From assembly GCA_016715075.1 (NCBI GenBank), contig JADKBK010000024.1:1-64000 (forward strand): a stretch of 64,000 bases of DNA, written 5' to 3'. Positions 9,567-19,287 of this stretch are shown here, in pieces. The position numbers and the translations under genes are program-made. The stretch is from Bacteroidales bacterium. GTDB lineage: Bacteria > Bacteroidota > Bacteroidia > Bacteroidales > VadinHA17. The notes below the pieces were generated by a model. That model searched no databases. It saw only the letters and a list, made by a program, of their open reading frames with translations, and was not told the origin of the DNA. The stretch's first letter is position 1. Each line of letters begins with the position of its first letter.

Positions 9567-10271
9567 ACAAGTTTTTTTATTTAGTATTCTTTGGAATCAA
9601 TTTTACTGAAACTATTACATAATACGTAATAATTGAGTAAAACGCTACAGAGAGTATCAACCATCTTATTCACATCTTCATCTTCAAACCTATGGACTGT
9701 TTCTTTTCTTTTTCAAGGATGAATGATCTTTCATGGCAATACAATATTTTCTGTTAATATAAAAATAACTACATTTTAAAGGAATACAACTTTGTTACTA
9801 CTGATGCGTTTGATTTCGATATATATCGTGCCGCGAAGTGGCACAATCCCTTCAGGGTTGCCAGAGGGTTTTCTTGTCTTTACCGTGGGTTGCACCCACG
9901 GTTATTCACATTAAACCCCTTCGGGGTTGAAACATCAATTCAAATCAAAAAAACAACCAGCACTTATAAAAAGCTTATTATCAATAATATAAAAATATCT
10001 TTTTCAAATTATTTCGTCAACTGTACAACTTTGCGATATTTTTTTACTTTTTATAATGTAAAAATATTTTACGGTTAACTGTAAAACATATTTACTATCG
10101 AGGTTCAGTCCCGTATATAATCAGCTTTATATCTGACACATACAATTATGGCATCATTTTAGTTCTAAATTCTATAACCTAAAAACAGAGTCAAATATCT
10201 GAGACCCGATGATTTGATTTTCAGATGCCAAATTAAACAATCAATAATACAAACAATAAATAAGTCAATAA
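9567..10271. other. 705-bp AT-rich spacer between divergent genes
   Basis: This region separates the serpin gene (minus) from the permease array (plus). It holds a cluster of short palindromes at 9828-9928, described separately, and otherwise AT-rich sequence with no credible gene. The region just upstream of 10272 shows TTTG near 10215 but no good partner box, so I do not call a promoter. Confidence 0.5.
9828..9928. repeat. Cluster of REP-like palindromes
   Basis: Three perfect hairpins lie within 101 bases: GTGCC/GGCAC (9828-9832 and 9840-9844), ACCGTGGGT/ACCCACGGT (9882-9890 and 9894-9902) and AACCCC/GGGGTT (9914-9919 and 9923-9928). An imperfect one, AATCCC with AGGGTT, lies at 9845-9859. 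All have 3-7 base loops. GC-rich hairpins of this exact style recur in Bacteroidota intergenic DNA, from memory. This looks like a dispersed repeat rather than a terminator, because no T-run follows. Confidence 0.65.
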
Positions 10272-12596
10272 ATGATAGCAACGTATCTTAAATTGTCTTA
10301 CAGGAGTATGATCAGTAAAAAGTACAACTCATTTATTTCAGTTTTAGGACTTGGCATTGGTATTGCAACAGCAATGTTAGTCGGAGCTTATATTGTTAAT
10401 GAAAATAGTTTTGATAAATTTCATCAAAACTACAACCGGCTATACCGGATAGTAAACAAAACATCAAATACAACCAAACTTGATAAAGAATTTGCCCCTG
10501 TCTTAGTTAATGACACGCCGGGTGTGGAAAAAACCTGCAGGATGAATATGTTTACTGCTATGCTTGGCAGTGAAGCGAGTCCTGTAAATATTGACAGGCT
10601 GGCTATAGCTGATTCTACTTTTTTCCAGGTTTTCAGCTTCCCATTACTAATAGGTTCGCCGGTTGAGGTACTGAATGGACCAAATAAAATAGTGCTTTCA
10701 AAATCACTGGCTGAAAAGTTGTTTCATAATACCTCAGCTCTGGGCAAACAGATTAGAATAGACATGAAGGAGTACTGCACAGTTACCGGAATAATGCAGG
10801 ATAGCCCTGGAAATTCCAGTATACAGCCTGATGCAGTTGTTTCACTATATACAAAGGATCTATCATATACAGGAGGGGATTACTGGAATAATAACGGACA
10901 TTTTCATATAGAACTATTTCAGTATTATATCATATTACGGAATGAATCTGATACTCTGCATACTCTCGAATTCCTTCGTAACACCTACACTGAAAAGTGG
11001 GCAAAAGAGAACCCAAGTCTTGTACTTCAACCTTTCTCAACAATATATTCCACCACAGGAATAGATGAGGCGGGAAATTTCAAACACTCAAATAAGAATC
11101 TGTTTATTTTATTGCTCTCTATTGGCATTATTGTGTTATTGCTGGCAATCATAAATACAATTAATATTTTGCTTTCGGAAAGTTTAGAAGAGACGAAACT
11201 GGTCTGTATCCTGAAATCTACAGGAGCTGCAAAGCATAATATTGTATGGCAGGGCTTAAGTACTATTTTCCTCACACTGATTCTGGCTTTAGGCATAGCG
11301 CTATTCCTTGTGGACACAATATTGCCCTGGTTCAGTACAGAAGTTGACCGCCAGTTTAGCATAAAAACCTTTTTAAGTCTTCCCTACGTTTTATTTATGC
11401 TTGGAACCTTTATAGCACTAATTATCAGCATCGGGCTTTATCCTTCGATACACTTTTCAAAAGTTAACCCGATAGATCTTTTCAGAAAAAGCGGATTTAA
11501 AAATATCTCTTTTATTGGTATCTCAAGAGCTACCCTCGTATTTCAATTTATGGTTACAATAGCCTTGCTTGTATCGGTAATAACAATTGTAAAACAAACC
11601 AGATTTGTAAAACAGCATCAATTGGGGTATAAACCGGATTATTTGCTGTTTATCCCTGTTCATTATACTTTCAGTAAACAGACGCTGACAATAAAACAGG
11701 AATTACTTAAGAATCCGTCCATACTTCAGGCTACAGCATCATTTGGTGCACCGGGGAATATTTATTTAATAAGCGATAACCAGGTGAATGAAAAGAAAAT
11801 GCGCTATTGGGAGATCAACTCCGATGAAGATTTCTTTTCAACGCTTGGTATAAAGCTAAAGGAAGGTCGATTCTTTTTAACGGGTGAAAAAGGGAGGGCA
11901 TATATTGTGAATGAAGCGTTTTACAAAGAGGCAGGGTTTAAAGATCTTACGACGGCAACCTGCAGAACAATCCCGATAGTTGGAGTCGTGGAAGATTTCA
12001 ATACAGAATCTTTACATAACGAAATGCAGCCTGGAGCGATCTTTCTTACAGATGAAGATTTGGTATGTCTGAGCCTGAGAATTTCTTCGGAAAATGTAGA
12101 TAAAACACTGGATTATATAAGAAAAGTCTGGATGAGCATATGCCCGGCTATCACTCTGAATTTTTCTTTCTACGACGACATGATCGAGCAGCAATATCAG
12201 CAGGAGAAAAGACTAACAGCCACGATTGGTGCGGCATCAGTAATAGCGATTTTTATCAGTTGCCTGGGGTTGTTAAGCATGATATTATTTGCTGTTAAAC
12301 GCCGGACCAAGGAAATCGGGATCCGAAAAATCAATGGAGCCAAAGTTTCTGAGGTGATGTTAATGCTGAATAATGAATTTATAAAATGGGTAATTATTTC
12401 TTTTGTAGTTACCACACCTGTTATCTATTATGCTATGCACAAATGGCTTCGGCATTTTGCCTATAAAACCGACTTAAGCTGGTGGATCTTCGCTTCAGCC
12501 GGACTGATGGCACTTTCTATAGCATTATTAACAGTCAGCTGGCAGAGCTGGCGGGCAGCAACAAGGAATCCGGTGGAAGCATTGAGATATGAATAA
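10272..12596 (+). CDS. FtsX/MacB-like ABC transporter permease (copy 1)
   Basis: This 774-residue protein belongs to the large Bacteroidota MacB-type permease family. It has an N-terminal membrane helix (SVLGLGIGIATAMLVGAYIV), a periplasmic MacB-PCD region, an FtsX block of three helices (about residues 275-410), a second helix/periplasmic half, and a second FtsX block with RRTKEIGIRKINGAKVSEVMLML split by a short turn. It ends RNPVEALRYE. Such proteins export or mechanically couple to envelope substrates and need a separate ATPase; none is present nearby. It is the first of three tandem paralogues, 64 bp before the second. Confidence 0.85.
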   Translation: MIATYLKLSYRSMISKKYNSFISVLGLGIGIATAMLVGAYIVNENSFDKFHQNYNRLYRIVNKTSNTTKLDKEFAPVLVNDTPGVEKTCRMNMFTAMLGSEASPVNIDRLAIADSTFFQVFSFPLLIGSPVEVLNGPNKIVLSKSLAEKLFHNTSALGKQIRIDMKEYCTVTGIMQDSPGNSSIQPDAVVSLYTKDLSYTGGDYWNNNGHFHIELFQYYIILRNESDTLHTLEFLRNTYTEKWAKENPSLVLQPFSTIYSTTGIDEAGNFKHSNKNLFILLLSIGIIVLLLAIINTINILLSESLEETKLVCILKSTGAAKHNIVWQGLSTIFLTLILALGIALFLVDTILPWFSTEVDRQFSIKTFLSLPYVLFMLGTFIALIISIGLYPSIHFSKVNPIDLFRKSGFKNISFIGISRATLVFQFMVTIALLVSVITIVKQTRFVKQHQLGYKPDYLLFIPVHYTFSKQTLTIKQELLKNPSILQATASFGAPGNIYLISDNQVNEKKMRYWEINSDEDFFSTLGIKLKEGRFFLTGEKGRAYIVNEAFYKEAGFKDLTTATCRTIPIVGVVEDFNTESLHNEMQPGAIFLTDEDLVCLSLRISSENVDKTLDYIRKVWMSICPAITLNFSFYDDMIEQQYQQEKRLTATIGAASVIAIFISCLGLLSMILFAVKRRTKEIGIRKINGAKVSEVMLMLNNEFIKWVIISFVVTTPVIYYAMHKWLRHFAYKTDLSWWIFASAGLMALSIALLTVSWQSWRAATRNPVEALRYE

Positions 12597-12660
12597 TGCC
12601 TGTGGATAAATAATACATATGACGAAGTAATGAGATTAGAACATAAACTGAATTTTTAAC

Positions 12661-15063
12661 ATGAACAAAAATCACTTGACCAGTTTAAAAGTGGCCTTCC
12701 GTTATTTTACAGCTGCCGACCGGTATTCAATTCTGAACATAATCGGGTTGACCATCGGGATCTCTTTGTTTGTTCTGATGGTTATGCTGCTTTATTATGA
12801 ACTCTCATTTGATGCTTTTCATCCCAACAGAAAAAAGATTTTGCAGGTTTGTGAACATGATCTTAAATCAGGTGAATATTCAGCATACTCGGCAATCCCA
12901 TTATCGCTTACTCTGAAAAACGATTTCACTGAGGTAAAATACGTAACAGGAATTTGGAGGGTTCTAAGGGAAAACAATAAGGTTAATTATAAAAATGTTG
13001 AATATTCCGGATTTACAGGAGCTTCAATAGAACCTGATTTTTTTAATATTTTCAATTACAGGATTGTTCTTGGAAATGTAAGCACATTGTTAAAAGAACC
13101 TGATAAAATTGCTATATCAAAATCTCTGGCGTCAAAGATCTTTGGTAAGGCAGATCCTATTGGTGAAGTTGTTTCATTCTATAATTTTTCGTTTACTGTT
13201 TCGCATGTATTCAGTGATATACCTCAAAACTCATCAGTGCATTTTGATGTGCTATTCTCAGATAAAATAAGAGAAAAAATTAATCCTGATTTTAAAGTTG
13301 CATGGTGGAATAATGGGATGATAACATACGTTATCCTGCAGGATGGAACTTCAGAAGAAGAATTCAACCAGCACCTGAAGGAGATTCCTTCACGCTATTA
13401 TCCTGATTTTTTAAAAGGACGTAGTACATATTTTACTGCTCCTTTCTATAAATCGCATTTTAACACCTCATTAACAGGGCAATCTGCCGTTTCCTATACA
13501 TATATTATTCTTCTGGGTGGCATATCTTTCATTATACTTCTTATTGCATGTGTCAATTACATTAATCTTACACTGGCCCGGGCTTTTAAAATGAATATTG
13601 ATGCAGGGATCCGACGTATTGCAGGTGCTGGTTCAGGACATATTATCTCGATTCAGATCTGGATTTCTCTTTTGACTGTATTTGCTGCGTTGCTTTTAAC
13701 ACTTCCACTGAGCAGTTTATTTCTCCCACTGTTTGAGAAATTAGCTGAAAGGTCACTTGCAAGTCAGGAAAACAATCTTACCGTATGGGTATTTACGATA
13801 ATCATTTCTCTTATTGTTGCGATCATTTCAGGATTTATACCAGGCTATACTTTTTCAAAAGTTGTCCCGGTGCAAATCATAAAAACCAAAGGTTCATATT
13901 CCAAAATCAATAAAGGAGTACATAATGGGTTACTTGTTTTCCAGTTTTCACTTGCCATAGCGCTTATTATTGTACAATTTTTCATTACAAGACAAATAAT
14001 ATTTATGAAGAATGCCGATCTGGGATATGATATTGACAATCTGATTGCAATTGATCTAAGAGGTATTGATTTGAAACGGGAAGATAAATTCAGCAAAGCC
14101 AGGATTTACAATACCGAATTGGAAAGACAAGGAGTAAGTTTAGGTCTGGTAGCAGGAAGCATCACAGAAGATGTTCCTGGATTTTATTTTGAGAACTCAT
14201 TTACTGTAAATCCTATTGACGCTTCTATAGATGAATGTCTTATAGTGTCAACTGCTGTGGATGAAAATTTCATAAAGGTATTCGGAATGAGTATTGTTGA
14301 AGGGCGGTTTTTCTCAGATAAATATAGTACAGATAAAGAAGCGTTTATCATAAACGAAACTGCTATGAAGCAGATCGGATGGAAGAATATCGATGGCAAA
14401 TTTTTAAAACTTGGTCACGAATATTCAAAATGTCCTGTAGTTGGCGTAATGAAAGATATTCATCCTACCACTCTTAAGGAACCTATTCCTCCAATGCTAT
14501 ATCGTTTTGGCATTCAAAATAATTTTCCTGCCTTCCTGACTCTAAGGGTACTGCCTCAGAATGAAAAACAATCTATTGACTTGATAAAAAAAATCTGGGC
14601 TTCAATATTTCCTGATACTCCATTTAGCTTTTTGAATGTCAGGGAAACCTATTACAAAAATTATGCTGAAGAACAACGGTTATCAAAAATAACCAGGATT
14701 TTTGCGGTGCTCGCTATTTTACTCTCCCTGCTTGGCCTTTACGGCTTAATAACATTCTATTCAGAAAGAAGAGTAAAAGAGATTGGAATCCGGAAAATTA
14801 ATGGCGCCAAAGTCTTTGAAATACTGGCAATGCTCAACCTTGACTTTTTCAAATTGCTTGCAATTGCATTCATAGTTGCTTGTCCGGTTGCCTGGTACAC
14901 CATGTTTAAATGGCTTGAAAACTTTGCTTACAAATCCAGTCTGGCCTGGTGGATTTTTATGCTTGCCGGCTTAATTATTTCTGGCATTGCAATGTTAACA
15001 ATGAGCTGGCAGAGCTGGCAGGCTGCAACAAGGAATCCGGTGGAGGCATTGAGGTATGAATAA
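12661..15063 (+). CDS. FtsX/MacB-like ABC transporter permease (copy 2)
   Basis: This 800-residue paralogue of the preceding gene has the same plan: N-terminal helix (ILNIIGLTIGISLFVLMVML), MacB-PCD, FtsX block (YIILLGGISFIILLIACVNY, then the helix pairs), a second half, and the terminal FtsX block with RRVKEIGIRKINGAKVFEIL and RNPVEALRYE. Overall it diverges from copy 1, but its last 60 nucleotides (15004-15063) differ at only four positions from the matching end of copy 1 (12537-12596). It probably shares an operon with copy 1. The substrate is unknown and an ATPase must be supplied from elsewhere. Confidence 0.85.
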   Translation: MNKNHLTSLKVAFRYFTAADRYSILNIIGLTIGISLFVLMVMLLYYELSFDAFHPNRKKILQVCEHDLKSGEYSAYSAIPLSLTLKNDFTEVKYVTGIWRVLRENNKVNYKNVEYSGFTGASIEPDFFNIFNYRIVLGNVSTLLKEPDKIAISKSLASKIFGKADPIGEVVSFYNFSFTVSHVFSDIPQNSSVHFDVLFSDKIREKINPDFKVAWWNNGMITYVILQDGTSEEEFNQHLKEIPSRYYPDFLKGRSTYFTAPFYKSHFNTSLTGQSAVSYTYIILLGGISFIILLIACVNYINLTLARAFKMNIDAGIRRIAGAGSGHIISIQIWISLLTVFAALLLTLPLSSLFLPLFEKLAERSLASQENNLTVWVFTIIISLIVAIISGFIPGYTFSKVVPVQIIKTKGSYSKINKGVHNGLLVFQFSLAIALIIVQFFITRQIIFMKNADLGYDIDNLIAIDLRGIDLKREDKFSKARIYNTELERQGVSLGLVAGSITEDVPGFYFENSFTVNPIDASIDECLIVSTAVDENFIKVFGMSIVEGRFFSDKYSTDKEAFIINETAMKQIGWKNIDGKFLKLGHEYSKCPVVGVMKDIHPTTLKEPIPPMLYRFGIQNNFPAFLTLRVLPQNEKQSIDLIKKIWASIFPDTPFSFLNVRETYYKNYAEEQRLSKITRIFAVLAILLSLLGLYGLITFYSERRVKEIGIRKINGAKVFEILAMLNLDFFKLLAIAFIVACPVAWYTMFKWLENFAYKSSLAWWIFMLAGLIISGIAMLTMSWQSWQAATRNPVEALRYE

Positions 15064-15142
15064 AATTGAACTGTGAATTATTCAATTGAATGCGACTATA
15101 ACTATATAAGAAATATCATTTGCACAATAAAAAGATCAGAAT

Positions 15143-17541
15143 ATGTTCTTTTATTACCTAAAATTCGCTTTTCTAAATCTCAGAAGGCATAGATTATTTA
15201 GTCTTATTAATATTCTGGGATTATCAATTGGGTTAACCAGCTGTCTGCTGGCATGCCTGTTCATACAGGACGAATTAAAATATGACAAACACTTCACTAA
15301 TACAAAATCTGTATATCGACTTGTAGGCAATAATTTTGACGGCCTAAATATCACTTACACTCAACCGGCTGTTCTCCTAACATTGCTATTGGAGAAATGT
15401 CCTGAAATTGAAAGTGGAAACTGTATTATCAGGCAAGTCTTAAATATTGGTTATAACCAGAAACATTTTATTGAAAATAATTTTATCTATTCTGATTCAA
15501 ACTTCTTTAAATTTTATGGTTGGAAATTGCTGACAGGAAATCCTGATAATGTTCTTAATGCCCCATCAACGGTTGTTATTTCAGCAAAGAAAGCAAGAGA
15601 ACTATTTGGGAATGAGGACCCTGTCGGCAAACAGCTTACACTTGAACTTTCTCATGTACTTACTGTTACAGGTGTATTTAAAGATATTCCATCACAATCG
15701 CAAATAAAAGCTGATTTTATTGCATCCAAATCAACACTTCAAACTTTTAGTCCTGAAGTGCTTACCATGTGGGGCAATTTTGGCTCATCATTAAGCCTGA
15801 AACCATTACCAGGTGTTAATCTTCCGGATCTTATGGAAAAAGTTAGCCAACTATGGAATAACAATCCTCTAAATGAATGTTGCGGAGAGAAAGGTCCCAA
15901 TGTTCATCTTAAACTTCAACAGTTTAACGAGGTTTATTTCCAAACAATAACCATGAATGGAGAAAAGTTTGGTAACAGCATTTATATCATTGGTTTTTCA
16001 GTTATTGCAGGCATACTCCTGATTATTGCCCTTTTTAATTATATCAACCTTTCGATTGCACAAATTGCCAACCGCTTTTTAGAAGCCGGTGTAAAAAAGG
16101 TTGCAGGAGCAAGTTCAACAAATCTATATAAGCAACTGCTTATAGAAACATCAATGTATGTTTTTATAGCTATTTTTTTAAGTAACTTCCTTTTAGAGAC
16201 AGTACTGCCAGGATTCAATTCTTTTACCGGGAAGAACATAGAATTCGCACTTTTCACAAATCCGTTCTTCTTAGTTTTTAACATAGCCATTTTTCTATTT
16301 ACTACAATGTCGACCAGTTTATATCCTGCTCTGTATTTTGCAAGGATACAACCATTAGCTGCAATAAATTCTGGTAAGTATTGTTTGTCCTCAACGTTGG
16401 GAAAAAGGAGTTACTTCTGGGATATAATGGTCACTACACAATTTGCATTGACTATATTTTTAATTGTTTCAGCATTAATGGTAAATAAACAATTGTACTT
16501 TATTCGAAATACTGATTCAGGCTTTGTTCGTGAAAATGTTATCAGTATTGAGAACGGGTGGAATAGCTCATTAGAAAAAAGATATCATTTGTATAAAGAA
16601 AAGATATTGAACCTACCTGAAGTAATAAAGGTTTCCTCTGGTTTAAATGTTCCTCCTGACCGGATTTGGAATTCCGGAGCTCCGAGAATGGTAAATAGTC
16701 CTTCTAAAAGTATAAATAATTGTGGCTTTGTTTCTGTAGATTATGATTATTTCAAAGTGTTAGGCTGCAAAATTACCGAAGGAAGAGATTTTGACAAGAG
16801 CTTAAATACTGATGATAATAAATGTATTATTTCAGAGACTTTCAGGAGAAAAATGGGAGAAAAGGATCCTATTGGCATAGTACTGGATCAACTGTGGGAA
16901 GAGAAAAAGCGAGAAATCATAGGAGTAGTAAATGATATTAATTTCAACACTCTGCACGACGAAATAAAACCTGAAATCTTCTTATTGCACCATAGTCTCC
17001 CTAGCCACTACCACATACTTGTCAAGTTTAAGACTGCAAATACGGCATCATTATTAATGAAGCTCGAAAAAATCTGGACAGAGATGGCTCCAGAAGAACC
17101 TTTTACTTATTTCTTCCTTGATGAAAAATTCGAGAGCAATTACAGAAAGGAGATTCAGGTAGCTAAAATATTGAATATCCTTACAGGAGTGGCAATATTT
17201 TATGTTGTCTTGGATTATTTGGTTTAGCATGAGTTGTGGTAAATAACCGAACTAAATAAATCGGTATACGGAAGATAAACGGAGCATCTGTAATAAAGAT
17301 CCTCTACCTTATTAACAAACCATTTATTCAATGGATTACCATAGCTTACATAGTAGCTTGCCCGATGGCACTCTGGGTAATTCAAGGGTGGTTGCAGGAT
17401 TTTGCTTATAAAACAAAAATCAGTTGGTGGATTTTTGTTTTAGCTGGATTTATGTCTTTATGGATTGCTTTGTTAACAGCCAGTTACCAATCAATCAGGG
17501 CAGCAACGAGGAATCCGGTGGAGGCATTGAGGTATGAGTGA
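15143..17541 (+). pseudogene. FtsX/MacB-like ABC permease (copy 3), degraded at the 3' end
   Basis: The intact frame runs from ATG 15143 to a stop at 17225-17227 (694 residues) and breaks inside the last FtsX block at LTGVAIFYVVLDYLV. Homology resumes one frame earlier at about 17203-17221: it reads GLA, a TGA stop (17230-17232), then VVVNNRTK, a TAA stop (17257-17259), then IGIRKINGASVIKILYL through DFAYKTKISWWIF to RNPVEALRYE and TGA at 17541. So one net base has been lost and two nonsense changes follow, where copies 1 and 2 have open frame. Missing the last three helices in one piece, the product is unlikely to work as a permease. Confidence 0.85.
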
Positions 17542-17890
17542 TTTAGATTAAACAGGTCAACCCTGCGGGCCTGCCTGCAGAAACATCTTTCAATAATAAT
17601 AATCGCATATTGACTGATTAATCATAGATGGAACATTACCAATGATCACGATTTGCTTAGCATTTACGTAACAAATCCGTATAGCTTTTCAACCGTCTGG
17701 AGAAAGTATTGTTGTTGTGTTCAGGATAGAATCGGACGGCTCCGGACATTACTACCGGACTGTTTTATTCCAGCCCGATAAATCCAGTCGATTATATTAC
17801 TGATTCATTTATTAAACAATAAATTTAATTTATTTGATATATATTTTGATTTTATTAATATATATTTTATTTTTGTTAAAACCCTTTTAA
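17542..17890. other. 349-bp spacer upstream of the DUF2089 gene
   Basis: The left part holds a short hairpin followed by T-rich sequence (TCCGG 17751-17755, CCGGA 17765-17769, then CTGTTTTATT), a weak terminator candidate for the permease array. A stop-bounded plus-strand frame at about 17668-17805 reads plausibly (FQPSGESIVVVFRIESDGSG) but has no start codon and no recognised family. The right part is a very AT-rich promoter region. Confidence 0.4.
17845..17875 (+). promoter_or_regulatory. Bacteroidota-type promoter of the DUF2089 operon
   Basis: TTTG at 17845-17848 and TATTTTTG at 17868-17875 are separated by 19 bases. This matches the established Bacteroidota consensus (TTTG, about 19-21 bases, TAnnTTTG). 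Transcription would start near 17882, giving a leader of about 9 bases before ATG 17891. Confidence 0.6.
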
Positions 17891-18169
17891 ATGAATAAAC
17901 GACTTCCACTCAAATGTCCGAGTTGTGAAAATCAATTGCAAGTGCAACAATTGCATTGTGAGAAATGTGAGACTGTAGTAACAGGGATATACTCATTACC
18001 GGTTATTTCACAGTTACCAATAGAGGACCAAAGATTTATTCTCGATTTTGTAAAAGCCAGCGGCAGCTTAAAAATAACTGCTCAAAACATGAAACTCAGC
18101 TATCCTACGGTAAGGAATATTCTTGATGATATTATTAACAGAATTAATCTTCTTGACACTAATGAATAA
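17891..18169 (+). CDS. DUF2089 family zinc-ribbon/HTH protein
   Basis: This 92-residue protein begins with a zinc ribbon, CPSCENQLQVQQLHCEKCET (residues 9-28), with four cysteines in CxxC pairs. A helical region follows (LPIEDQRFILDFVKASGSLKITAQNMKLSYPTVRN, read in two parts) that looks like a helix-turn-helix with the YPTVRN recognition helix. This is the DUF2089 architecture. It probably acts as a small DNA-binding regulator. Its stop overlaps the start of the next gene by 8 bases, which indicates translational coupling with the membrane protein downstream. Confidence 0.8.
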   Translation: MNKRLPLKCPSCENQLQVQQLHCEKCETVVTGIYSLPVISQLPIEDQRFILDFVKASGSLKITAQNMKLSYPTVRNILDDIINRINLLDTNE

Positions 18170-18698
18170 CCGGTTTTTGTATAATCCTTTTACCAAAATT
18201 GCCGGTATTAAATCCTTCATCATAGGAATAGCCGGGTTAATAATAACCACATTTATATGCTTCATTACCGGGACTCATTTTAATGGTCTGCTGAATATTG
18301 ATTTTGCAAAGGATTCTCCTTTTTGGGTATATCTGATTGAAAACCTTTCAAATTGGATTTTCATATCGATCTTTTTACATTTATCCGGACTGATTCTTTC
18401 GAAATCAAAAATAAGAGTGATTGATACACTTGGCACCTCTCTCCTGGCAAGGATTCCTTTAATAATAGCCCCTTTGACAAGAACAATACCAATATTCCAA
18501 AGCTTTATAATCCAATCCTGGGAGATGTACTTTATTACAGGTCTGTATTTAGCCTCCCTTATCTGGACAATTATTCTGCTATTTAATGCTTTCAGGATTT
18601 CCTGTAACCTGAGATATGAGAAATTAATAATATCATTTATTATAAGCATGCTTCTATCAGAGGTTTGCACAAAATTGGCTCTCAAATTTTTAATATAA
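18162..18698 (+). CDS. YIP1-like membrane protein
   Basis: The start is placed at ATG 18162, overlapping the DUF2089 stop. The 178-residue protein (MNNRFLYNPFTKIAGIKSF) has about five hydrophobic segments: IIGIAGLIITTFICFI, LIENLSNWIFISIFLHLSGL, LLARIPLIIAPLTRTI, YFITGLYLASLIWTIILLF and LIISFIISMLL. The layout and the opening NPFTKIAG pattern resemble YIP1-family proteins found with DUF2089 genes. No catalytic residues are visible. It is the middle gene of a three-gene unit. Confidence 0.6.
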   Translation: MNNRFLYNPFTKIAGIKSFIIGIAGLIITTFICFITGTHFNGLLNIDFAKDSPFWVYLIENLSNWIFISIFLHLSGLILSKSKIRVIDTLGTSLLARIPLIIAPLTRTIPIFQSFIIQSWEMYFITGLYLASLIWTIILLFNAFRISCNLRYEKLIISFIISMLLSEVCTKLALKFLI

Positions 18699-18713
18699 TT
18701 AAATCCATAAGTC

Positions 18714-19157
18714 ATGAAATCACTTTCACTTGTTTTAGGAATATGCCTGATTGTTGCTTTTAACGCTTTCAGCCAGGACTTTAAGAAATTAAGTGACCCG
18801 GAAACAGATAAAAACAAACTCAAAATCGCACAGAATTTTGCCTCGGATTTCTTAACTAAGCTGAAAAATGGGGAGGAATATAAATTTAAGGATGAAGCTA
18901 TTGACCCTATAAAAAACCAGTTTACGGCTGAAACCCAAAAATTAGTTTATCAACAATTAAAAACACAATTCGGAGATTTTCAATCACTTGAATATGCTGA
19001 GACCTGGATACAAAGTAACAGTAAAGCAATTACAATCTATCGGTTTAAAGGTGAATTTGACAAAAGCACTAAGAAACTGGAAATAAGAGTAGTGCTGAAT
19101 GAAGCTGATAAAATTGCCGGATTCTGGATAAAGCCATGGTCAGATATGTTAAAATAA
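18714..19157 (+). CDS. Secreted DUF3887-like protein
   Basis: This 147-residue protein has a signal peptide (LVLGICLIVAFNAFSQ). A small alpha+beta domain follows: ASDFLTKLKNGEEYKF, TAETQKLVYQQLKTQFGDF, ITIYRFKGEFDK and EIRVVLNEADKIAGFWIKP. This pattern fits the DUF3887 (NTF2-like) domain. It starts 15 bases after the membrane-protein stop, so DUF2089, the membrane protein and this gene are probably one transcript. No catalytic function is known. Confidence 0.65.
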   Translation: MKSLSLVLGICLIVAFNAFSQDFKKLSDPETDKNKLKIAQNFASDFLTKLKNGEEYKFKDEAIDPIKNQFTAETQKLVYQQLKTQFGDFQSLEYAETWIQSNSKAITIYRFKGEFDKSTKKLEIRVVLNEADKIAGFWIKPWSDMLK

Positions 19158-19287
19158 TGAGTAATGGCATATGAAAGCATGATCAACGCCTTTTGTATCA
19201 GGAGACAGAATAATAATTACACTTTTATTAAAGCAGAAAACAAGATAGTATTAATTACGCCTGGGGATTTGAGTATAATAGATAAAA

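Noticed and set aside
9890..10078. Open frame of 62 codons before the permease array
   Set aside because: Starts inside the palindrome cluster, low-complexity Lys/Asn/Phe product, no homologous feel.
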